Below, one piece after another: positions 8,602 to 16,402 of a stretch of 38,424 bases of DNA. Location: positions 1-38,424 of the forward strand of contig CANGFT010000042.1 of NCBI GenBank assembly GCA_947453205.1, written 5' to 3'. Origin of the DNA: Beijerinckiaceae bacterium. GTDB lineage: Bacteria > Pseudomonadota > Alphaproteobacteria > Rhizobiales > Beijerinckiaceae. How positions within the stretch are numbered: position 1 is the stretch's first letter; each line of letters opens with the position of its first letter. The position numbers were made by a program, and so were the translations under genes. Below the pieces are notes generated by a model. It worked only from the letters and a program-made list of their open reading frames with translations, ran no database searches and was not told the origin of the DNA.

Positions 8602-9621
8602 ATGTTCCCCATTCTGCGTCCGCTGGCCCTAGGCCTTTGCGCCGCCCTTCTTCCCGCCGCGAGCTTCGCCCAGAGCGCCGACCCTTTCTTCAGGGGCAAG
8701 ACCCTCAGCGTCTACATCGGCTTCTCGGCCGGCGGCACCTATGACCTCTTCGGGCGCATGGTGGCCCGCCATATCGGCAAGCACATTCCCGGCAATCCGA
8801 CGGTCGTGGCGCAATCCATGCCGGGCGCGGGCAGCTTCACCCTCGCCAACTGGATGTATCGCATCGCGCCGAAGGACGGCACGGCCATCGGCATCGTCTC
8901 GCAGACCATGGCGATCGAGGAGATGCTGAAGACGACCGGCGTCGCCTACAAGGCCGCCGAATTCAACTGGATCGGCCGCGCCACCTCCAATGTCGAGATC
9001 ACCTTGGTCAACAGCAATGTGAAGGGCAATACGATCGAAAACGCCAAGGTCCACGAGACCACCCTCGCCTCGACCGGCGCAGGCTCGCCGGGCGAGGGCT
9101 ATCCGAAGCTTCTGAACGGCATCATCGGCACCAAGTTCAAGCTGGTCGGCCCCTATCCCGGCTCCACCGACGGGTTGCTCGCCATGGAGCGCGGCGAGAC
9201 CGACGGCGCCTTCACCTCCTGGAACACGCTGAAGACCACCAAGCGCGACTGGCTGGAGCAGAAGAAGGTCGCCATGCTCGTGCAATATGCGCTGGAGCGC
9301 ATACCGGAGATGAAGGATGTCCCAACCATGGTGGAGCTCGGCAAGACCCCCGAGGACAAGGAGCTCTTCGCCTTCTATGTGAGCGGCGGCGAAGTGGGCC
9401 GGTCCTTCCTCGCCCCTCCCGGCGTGCCCGCTGAGCGCGTGGCCCTGCTGCGCAAGGCCTTCGACGACACGATGAAGGATCCCGAGCTGCTCGGCGAAAT
9501 CGAAAAGGCGCGGCTGGACTTCGTGCCGGGCACGGGCGAGCAGCTGCAGAAGATCATCGCCCAGACCGCCGCCGTGCGGCCCGAGGTGATCCAGCGCATG
9601 CAGTCCATCCTGCAGAAATGA
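8602..9621 (+). CDS. Tripartite tricarboxylate transporter-type receptor (TctC/Bug), tandem copy 2
   Basis: 339-residue paralogue of the preceding gene. The signal peptide ends near AASFAQ (residue 24). In the block from ARHIGKHIPGNPTV through PGAGSF..LANW, 29 of 33 aligned residues are identical to copy 1, and most DNA differences there are synonymous. This points to a tandem duplication that is old enough for third positions to have drifted but kept under selection. GAAGGAGAAATCC precedes the ATG at 8602. Divergence is greatest in the middle (residues 130-200), where ligand contacts in the family tend to lie, so the copies may bind different ligands (inference). Confidence 0.9.
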   Translation: MFPILRPLALGLCAALLPAASFAQSADPFFRGKTLSVYIGFSAGGTYDLFGRMVARHIGKHIPGNPTVVAQSMPGAGSFTLANWMYRIAPKDGTAIGIVSQTMAIEEMLKTTGVAYKAAEFNWIGRATSNVEITLVNSNVKGNTIENAKVHETTLASTGAGSPGEGYPKLLNGIIGTKFKLVGPYPGSTDGLLAMERGETDGAFTSWNTLKTTKRDWLEQKKVAMLVQYALERIPEMKDVPTMVELGKTPEDKELFAFYVSGGEVGRSFLAPPGVPAERVALLRKAFDDTMKDPELLGEIEKARLDFVPGTGEQLQKIIAQTAAVRPEVIQRMQSILQK

Positions 9622-9629
9622 AAACAGGG

Positions 9630-9650
9630 GCGCGGCACGAAAGGCCGCGC
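9630..9650 (+). terminator. GC-rich hairpin after the TctC pair (weak terminator candidate)
   Basis: GCGCGGC (9630-9636) and GCCGCGC (9644-9650) form a perfect 7-bp stem with a 7-base loop, nine bases after the stop of copy 2. There is no T run after it, so it is at best an inefficient or Rho-assisted terminator, or an mRNA 3'-end stabiliser. Confidence 0.3.
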
Positions 9651-9710
9651 TCCGCTTGCCCGGCGCGGGTGGCTCCGTTAGCTTTCGCAACCTAACGTCT
9701 GGAGCGTCCG

Positions 9711-10481
9711 ATGCCTGCTGAGGTCCATCAATTCCCCTGCCTGACCGACAATTTCGGCGTCCTCGTCCATGATCCCGCGACCGGCGCCACCGCCGCCATC
9801 GACGTTCCCGAGGCCGCGCCGGTCCTGAAAGCCCTCGACGAGCGCGGCTGGACCCTCACCGACATTCTCGTGACCCATCGCCACGGGGACCATGTGCAGG
9901 GCATCCCCGAGGTAAAGCAACGCTTCCCCAAGGCCCGCGTCCTGGCCCCGGCGGGCGAGGCGGACCGGGTGCCGCTCGTCGACGCCACCGTCAGGGAAGG
10001 CGACGTCGCGCGCGTCGGCTCGCTGCAGGCGAGGGTCATCGAAACGCCCGGCCACACCATCGGCCACATCGTGTATTTCTTCGAAGCGGAGAAGCTGCTC
10101 TTCGCCGGGGACACGCTCTTCTCCATCGGCTGCGGCAAGGTCAATGAGGCCCCCATGGCGGTCATGTGGGACTCCCTGCTCAAGATCGCCGCCCTGCCCG
10201 AGGACACCGCGATCTATTGCGGCCATGAATATACGCTGGCCAACGCCAAATTCGCCCTCACCATCGAGCCCGGCAACGCCCGGCTGATCGACCATATGAA
10301 GACGGTCGAGGCCCTGCGCGCAAAGGGCGCGGCGAGCCTGCCGAGCACGCTTGGCCTTGAGCTCGCCATCAACCCCTTCCTGCGGGCGGAGCGTCCGGAG
10401 GTTCAGGCGCAGCTTGGCATGGCGGGCGCGGCTGCGGCGGATGTCTTCGCCGAGATCCGCGAACGCAAGAACAGGTTCTGA
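9711..10481 (+). CDS. gloB: Hydroxyacylglutathione hydrolase (glyoxalase II)
   Basis: Hydrolyses S-D-lactoylglutathione to D-lactate and glutathione, completing methylglyoxal detoxification in the cytoplasm. It is a metallo-beta-lactamase fold with the binuclear metal site visible: T-H56-R-H58-G-D60-H61, H115 in TPGHTIGH, D134 in FAGDTLF and H172 in CGHEYTL. The C-terminal substrate domain, ending near NPFLRAERPEVQ, is present. 256 residues is the family length. GGAGCGTCCG before the ATG at 9711 is a weak ribosome site. The DUF985 cupin gene starts four bases after its stop, so the two are almost certainly co-transcribed. Confidence 0.95.
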   Translation: MPAEVHQFPCLTDNFGVLVHDPATGATAAIDVPEAAPVLKALDERGWTLTDILVTHRHGDHVQGIPEVKQRFPKARVLAPAGEADRVPLVDATVREGDVARVGSLQARVIETPGHTIGHIVYFFEAEKLLFAGDTLFSIGCGKVNEAPMAVMWDSLLKIAALPEDTAIYCGHEYTLANAKFALTIEPGNARLIDHMKTVEALRAKGAASLPSTLGLELAINPFLRAERPEVQAQLGMAGAAAADVFAEIRERKNRF

Positions 10482-10485
10482 CGCC

Positions 10486-10950
10486 ATGGGCGGCGCCTAT
10501 CTCCATGACGGCCTCAGCGCGGACGAAGTGGTGCGCCTGCTCGGCCTCGCCCCGCATCCCGAAGGGGGCTTCTACCGCGAGACCTTCAGGGATCCGCGCA
10601 CCGACGCGCAGGGACGCTCCGTCTCCTCGCTGATCTATTTTCTGCTGGGGGTCGGGGATGTCTCGGCCTGGCACCGGGTGGATGCGGCGGAGGTCTGGCA
10701 CTGGCACGCTGGCGCGCCGCTGTCGCTCACCATCTGCGAAAACGGCCACGACTGCGAGTCCGTGCATCTGGGGGCAGACCTGAAGGCCGGACAACGCCCG
10801 CAGTTCGTGGTCCCCGCGAACTGGTGGCAGACGGCGACGAGCCTTGGCGCCTGGACGCTGGTGGGCTGCACCGTCGCCCCTGCCTTCGACTTCGCCCATT
10901 TCGAGTTGGCCCCGCCGGATTGGCGGCCCCAGCCACGCGGCGTGAGCTAA
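10486..10950 (+). CDS. DUF985 (Cupin_5) family protein
   Basis: 154-residue single-domain cupin of the DUF985 group. It has HPEGGFYRE (residues 24-32), a SLIYFLL strand, and W62HRVDAAEVWHWHAG (62-76), whose histidines probably make the metal or sugar pocket. Function in the family is not established; structures suggest a small-ligand epimerase-like or binding barrel. The ATG at 10486 is chosen because it lies just past the gloB stop; the longer open frame would overlap gloB. Its stop-codon region is repeated three more times in tandem immediately downstream. Confidence 0.88.
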   Translation: MGGAYLHDGLSADEVVRLLGLAPHPEGGFYRETFRDPRTDAQGRSVSSLIYFLLGVGDVSAWHRVDAAEVWHWHAGAPLSLTICENGHDCESVHLGADLKAGQRPQFVVPANWWQTATSLGAWTLVGCTVAPAFDFAHFELAPPDWRPQPRGVS

Positions 10951-11029
10951 AAAAGCCCCGCGGCGTGAGCTAAAAAACCAGCCCCGCGGCGCGAGCTGAA
11001 GAAAGCCCCGCGGCGCGAGCGGCTGAAAG
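10933..11029 (+). repeat. Four-copy tandem repeat (23-26 bp units) spanning the cupin stop codon
   Basis: Units lie at 10933-10955, 10956-10981, 10982-11005 and 11006-11029. The shared core is CCCCGCGGCGYGAGCT followed by an A-rich tail. Copy 1 contains the last codons and stop (GTG AGC TAA) of the DUF985 gene, so the array looks like a stepwise duplication of a gene end. Copies 1 and 2 keep GTGAGCTAAAAAA; copies 3 and 4 have GCGAGC and degenerate tails. On the opposite strand, which carries phaR transcription, each early unit reads as a GC-rich block followed by six T. Confidence 0.85.
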
Positions 11030-11030
11030 C

Positions 11031-11055
11031 AGCCTCAGCCCTTGCGGCTGAGGCT
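11031..11055 (-). terminator. Perfect 10-bp inverted repeat at the 3' end of phaR
   Basis: AGCCTCAGCC (11031-11040) and GGCTGAGGCT (11046-11055) are perfect inverted repeats around a five-base loop and overlap the last codons and stop of phaR. A strong hairpin would form in the phaR mRNA. The T-rich repeat units just downstream, on the phaR coding strand, could supply the U tracts for termination, but they start more than 40 bases away, so this is tentative. Confidence 0.4.
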
Positions 11056-11646
11056 CTCGATCTGGCGCTGCATTTCGAAGATCTGGCGGCGCATCTCGTC
11101 GAAATCCGGGGCCGCGCCTGCATCCCTGGGCGCAGAAGCGGGCGCCAGCGCCTCGGCCTCGCCGGCCTGGGCGGGCGCGGTGAAGGGCGCGAACATGCTG
11201 ATGGCCTGATTGAACATGGCCATGTTCTTGCGGGCCTGCTCCTCCATGGCGCTGAACATCTGGCCGCCCGGCACTTCCTTGCCGCCCATGGCGTTCATGA
11301 AGTCATCCCGGATCTTTGTCTGATCGTTGACGAACTTGCCGATGGAGAATTCTAGGAAGCTCGGCACCACCATCTGCATGCTGTCGCCGTAAAGGCGGAT
11401 CAACTGCCGCAGGAAGGTGATGGGCATGAGGGATTGCCCCTCCTTGGCCTCCTGCTCGAAAATGATCTGGCCGAGGACCGCGCGGGTGATGTCCTCGCCG
11501 GACTTGGCGTCGAAAACCAGAAAATCCTCCCCCGCCTTCACCATCCTGGCGAGATCCTCCAGCGTCACATAGGTGCTCGTGCCGGTGTTGTAGAGGCGGC
11601 GGTTCGCGTATTTCTTGATGGTGATGGGTTTCTTTTCACTGGCCAT
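11035..11646 (-). CDS. phaR: Polyhydroxyalkanoate synthesis repressor PhaR
   Basis: Cytoplasmic regulator that binds PHA granules and represses phasin and PHA genes when polymer is absent. The N-terminal PHB_acc_N DNA-binding domain shows IKKYANRRLYNT (residues 9-20) and YVTLEDLARMV. It is followed by the PHB_acc region with ITFLRQLIRLYGDSMQ, and a predicted coiled coil (DEMRRQIFEMQRQIESL) closes the protein. 203 residues is typical. The ATG at 11646 begins at MASEKKP; the frame stays open far upstream across the opposite strand of phaA, but nothing conserved lies there. It is divergent from phaA-phaB with 288 bp between them, so self-regulation and control of phaAB from that gap is likely. 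Confidence 0.95.
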   Translation of the reverse strand: MASEKKPITIKKYANRRLYNTGTSTYVTLEDLARMVKAGEDFLVFDAKSGEDITRAVLGQIIFEQEAKEGQSLMPITFLRQLIRLYGDSMQMVVPSFLEFSIGKFVNDQTKIRDDFMNAMGGKEVPGGQMFSAMEEQARKNMAMFNQAISMFAPFTAPAQAGEAEALAPASAPRDAGAAPDFDEMRRQIFEMQRQIESLSRKG

Positions 11647-11934
11647 TCGTGAAGCCCTGCCCGATGGACGAAATGCCCGGACCGCAAGATAGCCGCCCTT
11701 GCAGCCTGCGGAAACAGATTTGTCACGAAATAATGCGGCGCAATCCAGCCCAACCGCTTTGGTCTTTTGGTTATGTAGACCAAAAGGCGAGCCCTGCGTC
11801 GCCAAGTCCGCTTGACCGCCGGGAGGCGGACGGGTAGCCCGATAGTCAAGCGGCGAACAATTTCGCTGCTCGCAAGAGACCCGGATCTTGACGGGGCGCA
11901 ATGGCTCCGGACCTGTCGCAAAAGGAGTTTCCAG
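11647..11934. promoter_or_regulatory. Divergent phaR/phaA control region with two palindromes
   Basis: Two operator-like elements are visible. First, TTTGGTCT (11758-11765) and AGACCAAA (11777-11784) form a perfect 8-bp inverted repeat with an 11-bp centre. Second, CGCTTGAC (11809-11816) and GTCAAGCG (11845-11852) form an outer 8-bp inverted repeat that encloses a small hairpin, CCGCC-GGGA-GGCGG. TTGACC at 11812-11817 could serve as a -35. A TGC-rich stretch at 11700-11710 (TGCAGCCTGCG) recalls the GC-rich PhaR sites described in other alphaproteobacteria. Which protein binds each element is unknown. Confidence 0.5.
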
Positions 11935-13110
11935 ATGGCATCCGATATCGTGATCGTAGGCGCCGCGCGCACGGCGGTGGGGTCTTTCAGCGGCGTTTTC
12001 GGCGGCACCCCCGCCCATGAGCTTGGCGCAGTCGCCATCAAGGCCGCGCTTGAGCGCGCCAGGGTCGACGCCGCCGACGTCGACGAAGTCATCCTCGGGC
12101 AGATCCTGGCGGCAGGCCAGGGCCAGAACCCCGCGCGTCAGGCCTCGATGAAGGCGGGCGTTCCCCAGGAGAAGACCGCCTGGGGCCTCAACCAGCTCTG
12201 CGGCTCGGGCCTGCGCGCCGTCGCCATCGGCATGCAGCAGATCGCCAACGGCGACGCCAGCATCATCGTGGCGGGCGGTCAGGAATCCATGTCCCTCTCC
12301 CCCCATGTCGCGCATCTGCGCAACGGGCAGAAGATGGGCGACATGAAGTTCCTGGACACCATGATCAAGGACGGCCTGACCGACGCCTTCCACGGCTACC
12401 ACATGGGCACGACGGCCGAGAACATCGCCACGCGCTGGCAGATCTCCCGCGATGAGCAGGACCAGTTCGCCACGGCGTCGCAGAACAAGGCCGAAGCGGC
12501 GCAGAAGGCGGGCAAGTTCAAGGATGAGATCTGCCCGGTCACCGTCGCCAGCCGCAAGGGCGACGTGGTCGTGGATCAGGATGAATATATCAAGGCTGGC
12601 GTGACCCTTGAGTCCCTCGCCAAGCTCCGCCCGGCCTTCTCCAAGGACGGCACCATCACCGCCGGCAACGCCTCGGGCATCAACGACGGCGCCGCCGCCA
12701 TCGTGCTGATGACTGCGGCTGAAGCCAGCAAGCGCAGCCTGACCCCGCTGGCGCGCATCGCCTCCTGGGCGACCTGCGGCGTCGATCCCGCCATCATGGG
12801 CACGGGCCCCATCCCCTCCTCCCGCCGGGCGCTGGAGAAGGCCGGCTGGAAGGTGGGTGATCTTGAGCTCGTCGAGGCCAACGAGGCTTTCGCCGCCCAG
12901 GCGCTCGCCGTGAACAAGGACATGGGCTGGGATCCCGCCATCGTGAATGTGAACGGCGGCGCCATCGCCCTTGGCCATCCCATCGGCGCCTCGGGCGCCC
13001 GCGTCCTCACCACGCTGCTCTTCGAGATGCAGCGCCGCAACGCCAAAAAGGGCCTGACCACCCTTTGCATCGGCGGCGGCATGGGCATCGCCATGTGTCT
13101 TGAGCGCTGA
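11935..13110 (+). CDS. phaA: Acetyl-CoA acetyltransferase (beta-ketothiolase)
   Basis: Condenses two acetyl-CoA to acetoacetyl-CoA, the first step of polyhydroxybutyrate synthesis, and is reversible for degradation. The biosynthetic thiolase triad falls at the canonical positions: C89 in NQLCGSG, H348 in [14 protein letters not shown] and C378 in CIGGGMG. 391 residues is the family length. The ATG at 11935 follows AAAGGAG; the longer open frame to 11812 would run through the palindromic control region. phaB follows on the same strand after 101 bp, as in the usual phaAB operon. phaR diverges upstream. Confidence 0.97.
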   Translation: MASDIVIVGAARTAVGSFSGVFGGTPAHELGAVAIKAALERARVDAADVDEVILGQILAAGQGQNPARQASMKAGVPQEKTAWGLNQLCGSGLRAVAIGMQQIANGDASIIVAGGQESMSLSPHVAHLRNGQKMGDMKFLDTMIKDGLTDAFHGYHMGTTAENIATRWQISRDEQDQFATASQNKAEAAQKAGKFKDEICPVTVASRKGDVVVDQDEYIKAGVTLESLAKLRPAFSKDGTITAGNASGINDGAAAIVLMTAAEASKRSLTPLARIASWATCGVDPAIMGTGPIPSSRRALEKAGWKVGDLELVEANEAFAAQALAVNKDMGWDPAIVNVNGGAIALGHPIGASGARVLTTLLFEMQRRNAKKGLTTLCIGGGMGIAMCLER

Positions 13111-13162
13111 GCCGATCTTTCACGCCTAAAGTCGCAACCCTAAAGCCTAAGTGAGCGAGACG

Positions 13163-13184
13163 GCCGGGCCTGATACAACCCGGC
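13163..13184 (+). other. Hairpin in the phaA-phaB spacer
   Basis: GCCGGG (13163-13168) and CCCGGC (13179-13184) form a 6-bp stem with a 10-base loop between phaA and phaB. There is no T run, so it is more likely an mRNA stability or processing element than a terminator. The spacer also holds three CCTAA-type short direct repeats at 13126-13150. Confidence 0.35.
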
Positions 13185-13211
13185 TGTCAGTCACAGGGAG
13201 AGGAGCAGGGA

Positions 13212-13937
13212 ATGTCACGAGTCGCAGTCGTCACAGGAGGTTCGCGCGGCATTGGCGCCGCCATCTCAAAGGCCCTCAAGGCCGCAGGCTTCAACGTCGC
13301 CGCCAACTATGCGGGCAATGATGAGGCCGCCGCGAAGTTCCGCGAGGAAACCGGCATCCCCGTCTACAAGTGGGACGTCTCCAGCTACGAGGCCTGCGCG
13401 GCGGGTCTGGCCCAGATCGAAAAGGATCTCGGCCCCATCGACGTCGTGGTGAACAACGCCGGCATCACCCGCGACGGCTTCTTCCACAAGATGACGCCCG
13501 ACCAGTGGAACGCCGTCATCAACACCAATCTGAATTCGCTGTTCAACATGTGCCGCCCGGTCATCGACGGCATGCGCAACCGCAACTTCGGCCGCATCAT
13601 CTGCATCTCCTCCATCAATGGACAGAAGGGGCAGGCGGGCCAGGCGAACTATTCCGCCGCCAAGGCGGGCGAGATCGGCTTCGTGAAGGCGCTTGCGCAG
13701 GAGAACGCCAGCAAGGGCATCACGGTCAACGCGATCTGCCCGGGCTATATCGGCACGGAGATGGTCCGCGCCATCGCCCCCGAAGTGCTGGAGAAGCGCA
13801 TCCTGCCGCAGATCCCCGTGGGCCGTCTTGGCGAGCCCGAGGAGATCGCGCGCATCGTCGCCTTCCTGGCCGCTGACGAATCCGGCTTCATCACGGGCTC
13901 GACGCTGTCGGCCAATGGGGGCCAGTATATGGCCTGA
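13212..13937 (+). CDS. phaB: Acetoacetyl-CoA reductase (NADPH)
   Basis: Short-chain dehydrogenase that reduces acetoacetyl-CoA to (R)-3-hydroxybutyryl-CoA, the monomer for PHA synthase. The Rossmann motif GGSRGIG sits at residues 9-15 and NNAG at 81-84. The catalytic S134, Y147 and K151 lie in SSINGQKG and YSAAK. These motifs, and the family-specific NGQKGQAGQANYSAAKAG stretch, separate it from the fatty-acid FabG. 241 residues is normal. GGGAGAGGAGCAGGG precedes the ATG. A strong terminator follows. No phaC is present in the window, so the synthase must be encoded elsewhere. Confidence 0.95.
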   Translation: MSRVAVVTGGSRGIGAAISKALKAAGFNVAANYAGNDEAAAKFREETGIPVYKWDVSSYEACAAGLAQIEKDLGPIDVVVNNAGITRDGFFHKMTPDQWNAVINTNLNSLFNMCRPVIDGMRNRNFGRIICISSINGQKGQAGQANYSAAKAGEIGFVKALAQENASKGITVNAICPGYIGTEMVRAIAPEVLEKRILPQIPVGRLGEPEEIARIVAFLAADESGFITGSTLSANGGQYMA

Positions 13938-13965
13938 GCCGCCAGCGCAGGCGCTCAAATGAAAC

Positions 13966-13996
13966 GGCCCGCCCCTGACGAAGGGGCGGGCCTTTT
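13966..13996 (+). terminator. Intrinsic terminator after phaB
   Basis: GGCCCGCCCC (13966-13975) pairs with GGGGCGGGCC (13983-13992) in a perfect 10-bp stem with a seven-base loop, followed by TTTT. It lies 29 bp after the phaB stop and also sits between convergent genes, so it can partly serve the dioxygenase transcript from the other side. Confidence 0.88.
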
Positions 13997-14015
13997 GATT
14001 AGGCGATGGGCCCGA

Positions 14016-14909
14016 TCACTTGATCGGGGGCTTGGGCAAGCCGGACTCGCCGGGCTCCATATGGAAAGTGTAGTCGAGCGTATACCAGGGCTCGGTCACG
14101 TCAGGCGCGGGCGGCGCGCCGGTCTCGTGGCGGCGATAATCGCCCACCAGCGCCGTGGTGACCCCGAAGACCACATCGCAGTCCAGATATTTCGCGCCCT
14201 GCACGAAGACCTGCGTCACCAGGGTCTTGAATCCATCCTTGTGCAGCAGGAAGTGGATATGGGCCGGGCGCCAGGGCTCGCGCTTCTGGAACAGGACCAT
14301 GTCGCCCACAGGCCCATCCACAGGAATTGGATAGCCCGCCGGCAGGATCGAGCGGAAGGAGAAGCGCCCGTCCGCATCCGTGTGGAACTTGCCGCGCAGA
14401 TTATGGTCGGCCTGTTCGGGATCCTGATTTTCATACATGCCGGTGGTGGAGGAATGCCACACATCGACCTCGACCCCCGCCATGGGCTGGCCCTTGTGAT
14501 CGACCACGCGGCAACCCGCGAACAGCGCAGGGCCAGGCGTGGGCGAGCGCAGGAGCGAACCGCCGTTTGGCGTCTCGGGGCTGCGCATGCGCCAGAAGGG
14601 CCCGAGCAGAGCCGCAGCCGTCTCGGTCGATCCATTGGCGCCATTGTTCATGAGGCAGACGAGGGTCGAGACCCCGATCGTATCGGAGAACAGCACGCCT
14701 TCGTTATGGGTGTCGGTGGTCTGCTTGCCGATCCGGTTCAGGAAATCGACGCCATATTCCCATTCCTTCTCCGTCAATTTCACCTCACGCACGAAGGCGT
14801 GCATGTGCTTGACGAAGGATTCGGCGATTTCGCGGATGCGGGCGTCGGGCGCGCCGGACATGGCCTTCAGAACGGCGGGCGTGACGTCGTTTTCGTCATT
14901 GATGATCAT
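14016..14909 (-). CDS. Intradiol ring-cleavage dioxygenase, hydroxyquinol 1,2-dioxygenase type
   Basis: Fe(III) enzyme that opens catechol-type rings between the two hydroxyls. The four iron ligands are visible: Y159 in GMYENQD, Y193 in AGYPIPVDGP, and H217-x-H219 in RPAHIHF. The N-terminal dioxygenase_N linker domain is present, with LTEKEWEYGVDFLNRIGKQT at about 45-64. GYPIPVDGPVG followed by WRPAHIHF resembles hydroxyquinol 1,2-dioxygenases more than catechol enzymes, so the product would be maleylacetate (family inference). 297 residues is typical. The ATG at 14909 follows GAGGAGCGCCC. No maleylacetate reductase or hydroxylase gene adjoins it, so the pathway is incomplete here. Confidence 0.9.
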   Translation of the reverse strand: MIINDENDVTPAVLKAMSGAPDARIREIAESFVKHMHAFVREVKLTEKEWEYGVDFLNRIGKQTTDTHNEGVLFSDTIGVSTLVCLMNNGANGSTETAAALLGPFWRMRSPETPNGGSLLRSPTPGPALFAGCRVVDHKGQPMAGVEVDVWHSSTTGMYENQDPEQADHNLRGKFHTDADGRFSFRSILPAGYPIPVDGPVGDMVLFQKREPWRPAHIHFLLHKDGFKTLVTQVFVQGAKYLDCDVVFGVTTALVGDYRRHETGAPPAPDVTEPWYTLDYTFHMEPGESGLPKPPIK

Positions 14910-15002
14910 GGGCGCTCCTCGTGCCTTGAATGACCGGACTATCCGGCATGGCCCCTCGGGGGTCAAGGTGAGCCAGGGCCCTGCGCCTGCGGCCAATCAG
15001 GC

Positions 15003-16322
15003 TCAGGCCTCCCGCACCGTCCAGCGCGAAATGTCATCGTCCGCGCCGATCAGCGCCAGACCATAGGCGATGGAGAGCAACTGGTCGCCGGTCTCCAGGC
15101 GTTCCGCGCCGAAGCGCGCGGCGAAACGGGCGCGCAAGGCGGGCACGAAGGATGTGCCGCCGGTGAGGAAGACCTTGTCGATGTCCTGCGCGGCCAGACC
15201 CGCCTCCGCCAGCGCCGCCTCCACGGCCCGATCGATGCGCTGGAGATCAGGCTCGATCCAGCGTTCGAAATCCGCCCGCGTCACCTGCGCCTCGATTGTG
15301 ACGCCCATGCTGTCGAAGGACAGCCTCGCCTCCTCGTCATGCGACAGCGCAAGCTTGGTCTCCGACACCGCCCTGTAGAGGGGATAGCCAAGATCCTCCT
15401 CGATGATGGTGATGAGCATCTCGAGCTCGTCCGGCTGGTCGCTGGCCCTTGCGAGCTGGCGCAACTCGCGCAGGGTCGAGCCTGATTTCATGATGGCCAG
15501 TTGATGCCAGGCGGCGAAATTGGCGAAGTAATGGGCGGGAAAGTCGAGCATCTTGTCGAAGCTCTTGTAGCGGCTGCCCTTGCCGAGCCGCGGCGAGACG
15601 ACATGGTCGATGATGCGGAAATCGAATCGGTCGCCTGCGAGCCCGACGCCCGTGCGGGCCATGGGCACGGCCTGCAGCTCCTGCTTGCCCAGGCGAAAGC
15701 GCACGATGGAGAAGTCGCTGGTGCCGCCGCCGAAATCGGCGACCAGAACGGTGGCGTCCTTCTTGAGGCGCTGGGCGAAATAATATGCCGCCGCCACCGG
15801 CTCATAGACGAAATGCACCTCCTCGATCCCGCATTTGGCGAGGGCCGAAAGATAGCGGGTCTGGGCGAGGGCGGGGTCGGGCGCGTGGCCTGCATAGGCG
15901 ACGGGCCGCCCGATGACGAGCCTGCGCGTCGCCTCGAGCGGCGGCTCGGATTGCGACAGCATCTTGCCCACAAAGGCCGCCATGAGGTCTTCGTAGCGCC
16001 AGGCCCGACCATGGATGGCGGTGGACTGGAACGAGGGGCTCGCGGCGAAGGTCTTGAAAGATTGCAGGAATCGGCAATCCATGGGGTCCGCGAGATAGCG
16101 ATCCACGGCCCAGGGCCCAACCTCCGCGAGGGTGGCGCCGCGCTGATTGAAGAAGCTGATCGCCGAGCGGCAGACGGTCTCGGTCTCGCCCCCATGGGTG
16201 AAACGCGCGGTCTGGATGGAGCCATCGGGCTGCAGCAGCGCCGCCACAGAATTGGTGGTGCCGAAGTCAAGCCCAAGGCTTCCCGTCGCCGCAGGCGCGC
16301 GGGGTGAAGAATCGTCTGGCAT
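15003..16322 (-). CDS. Hsp70-like ATPase (YegD type), without substrate-binding domain
   Basis: 439-residue actin/Hsp70-fold ATPase. Phosphate-1 loop LGLDFGTTNS at residues 16-25, phosphate-2 VADFGGGTSD at 194-203, and an adenosine motif FLTGGTSFVPAL at about 385-396 show an intact nucleotide site. The chain ends soon after, so the beta-sandwich and lid of a true DnaK (about 640 residues) are absent, as in E. coli YegD. No dnaJ or grpE adjoins it. Function in the family is unclear; a specialised chaperone or assembly role is inference. It is preceded (80 bp) by the TctC-type gene in the same orientation and followed by the dioxygenase after 93 bp. Confidence 0.9.
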   Translation of the reverse strand: MPDDSSPRAPAATGSLGLDFGTTNSVAALLQPDGSIQTARFTHGGETETVCRSAISFFNQRGATLAEVGPWAVDRYLADPMDCRFLQSFKTFAASPSFQSTAIHGRAWRYEDLMAAFVGKMLSQSEPPLEATRRLVIGRPVAYAGHAPDPALAQTRYLSALAKCGIEEVHFVYEPVAAAYYFAQRLKKDATVLVADFGGGTSDFSIVRFRLGKQELQAVPMARTGVGLAGDRFDFRIIDHVVSPRLGKGSRYKSFDKMLDFPAHYFANFAAWHQLAIMKSGSTLRELRQLARASDQPDELEMLITIIEEDLGYPLYRAVSETKLALSHDEEARLSFDSMGVTIEAQVTRADFERWIEPDLQRIDRAVEAALAEAGLAAQDIDKVFLTGGTSFVPALRARFAARFGAERLETGDQLLSIAYGLALIGADDDISRWTVREA

Positions 16323-16402
16323 GGGTTCTCGTGCTGGCGCGCGGCGAATGGCGCGGCCGGACCCTAGACTCTATCAGCCGGAGGTCAAGGCGTGATCGCC
16401 CC

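Noticed and set aside
10933-11029. CRISPR-like array
   Set aside because: Units are directly adjacent with no unique spacers and derive from the cupin gene end; no cas genes are present.
11647-12978. Minus-strand frame continuing phaR upstream to 647 residues
   Set aside because: The extension is the antisense of phaA with no conserved domain. The PhaR family N-terminus starts exactly at the ATG at 11646.
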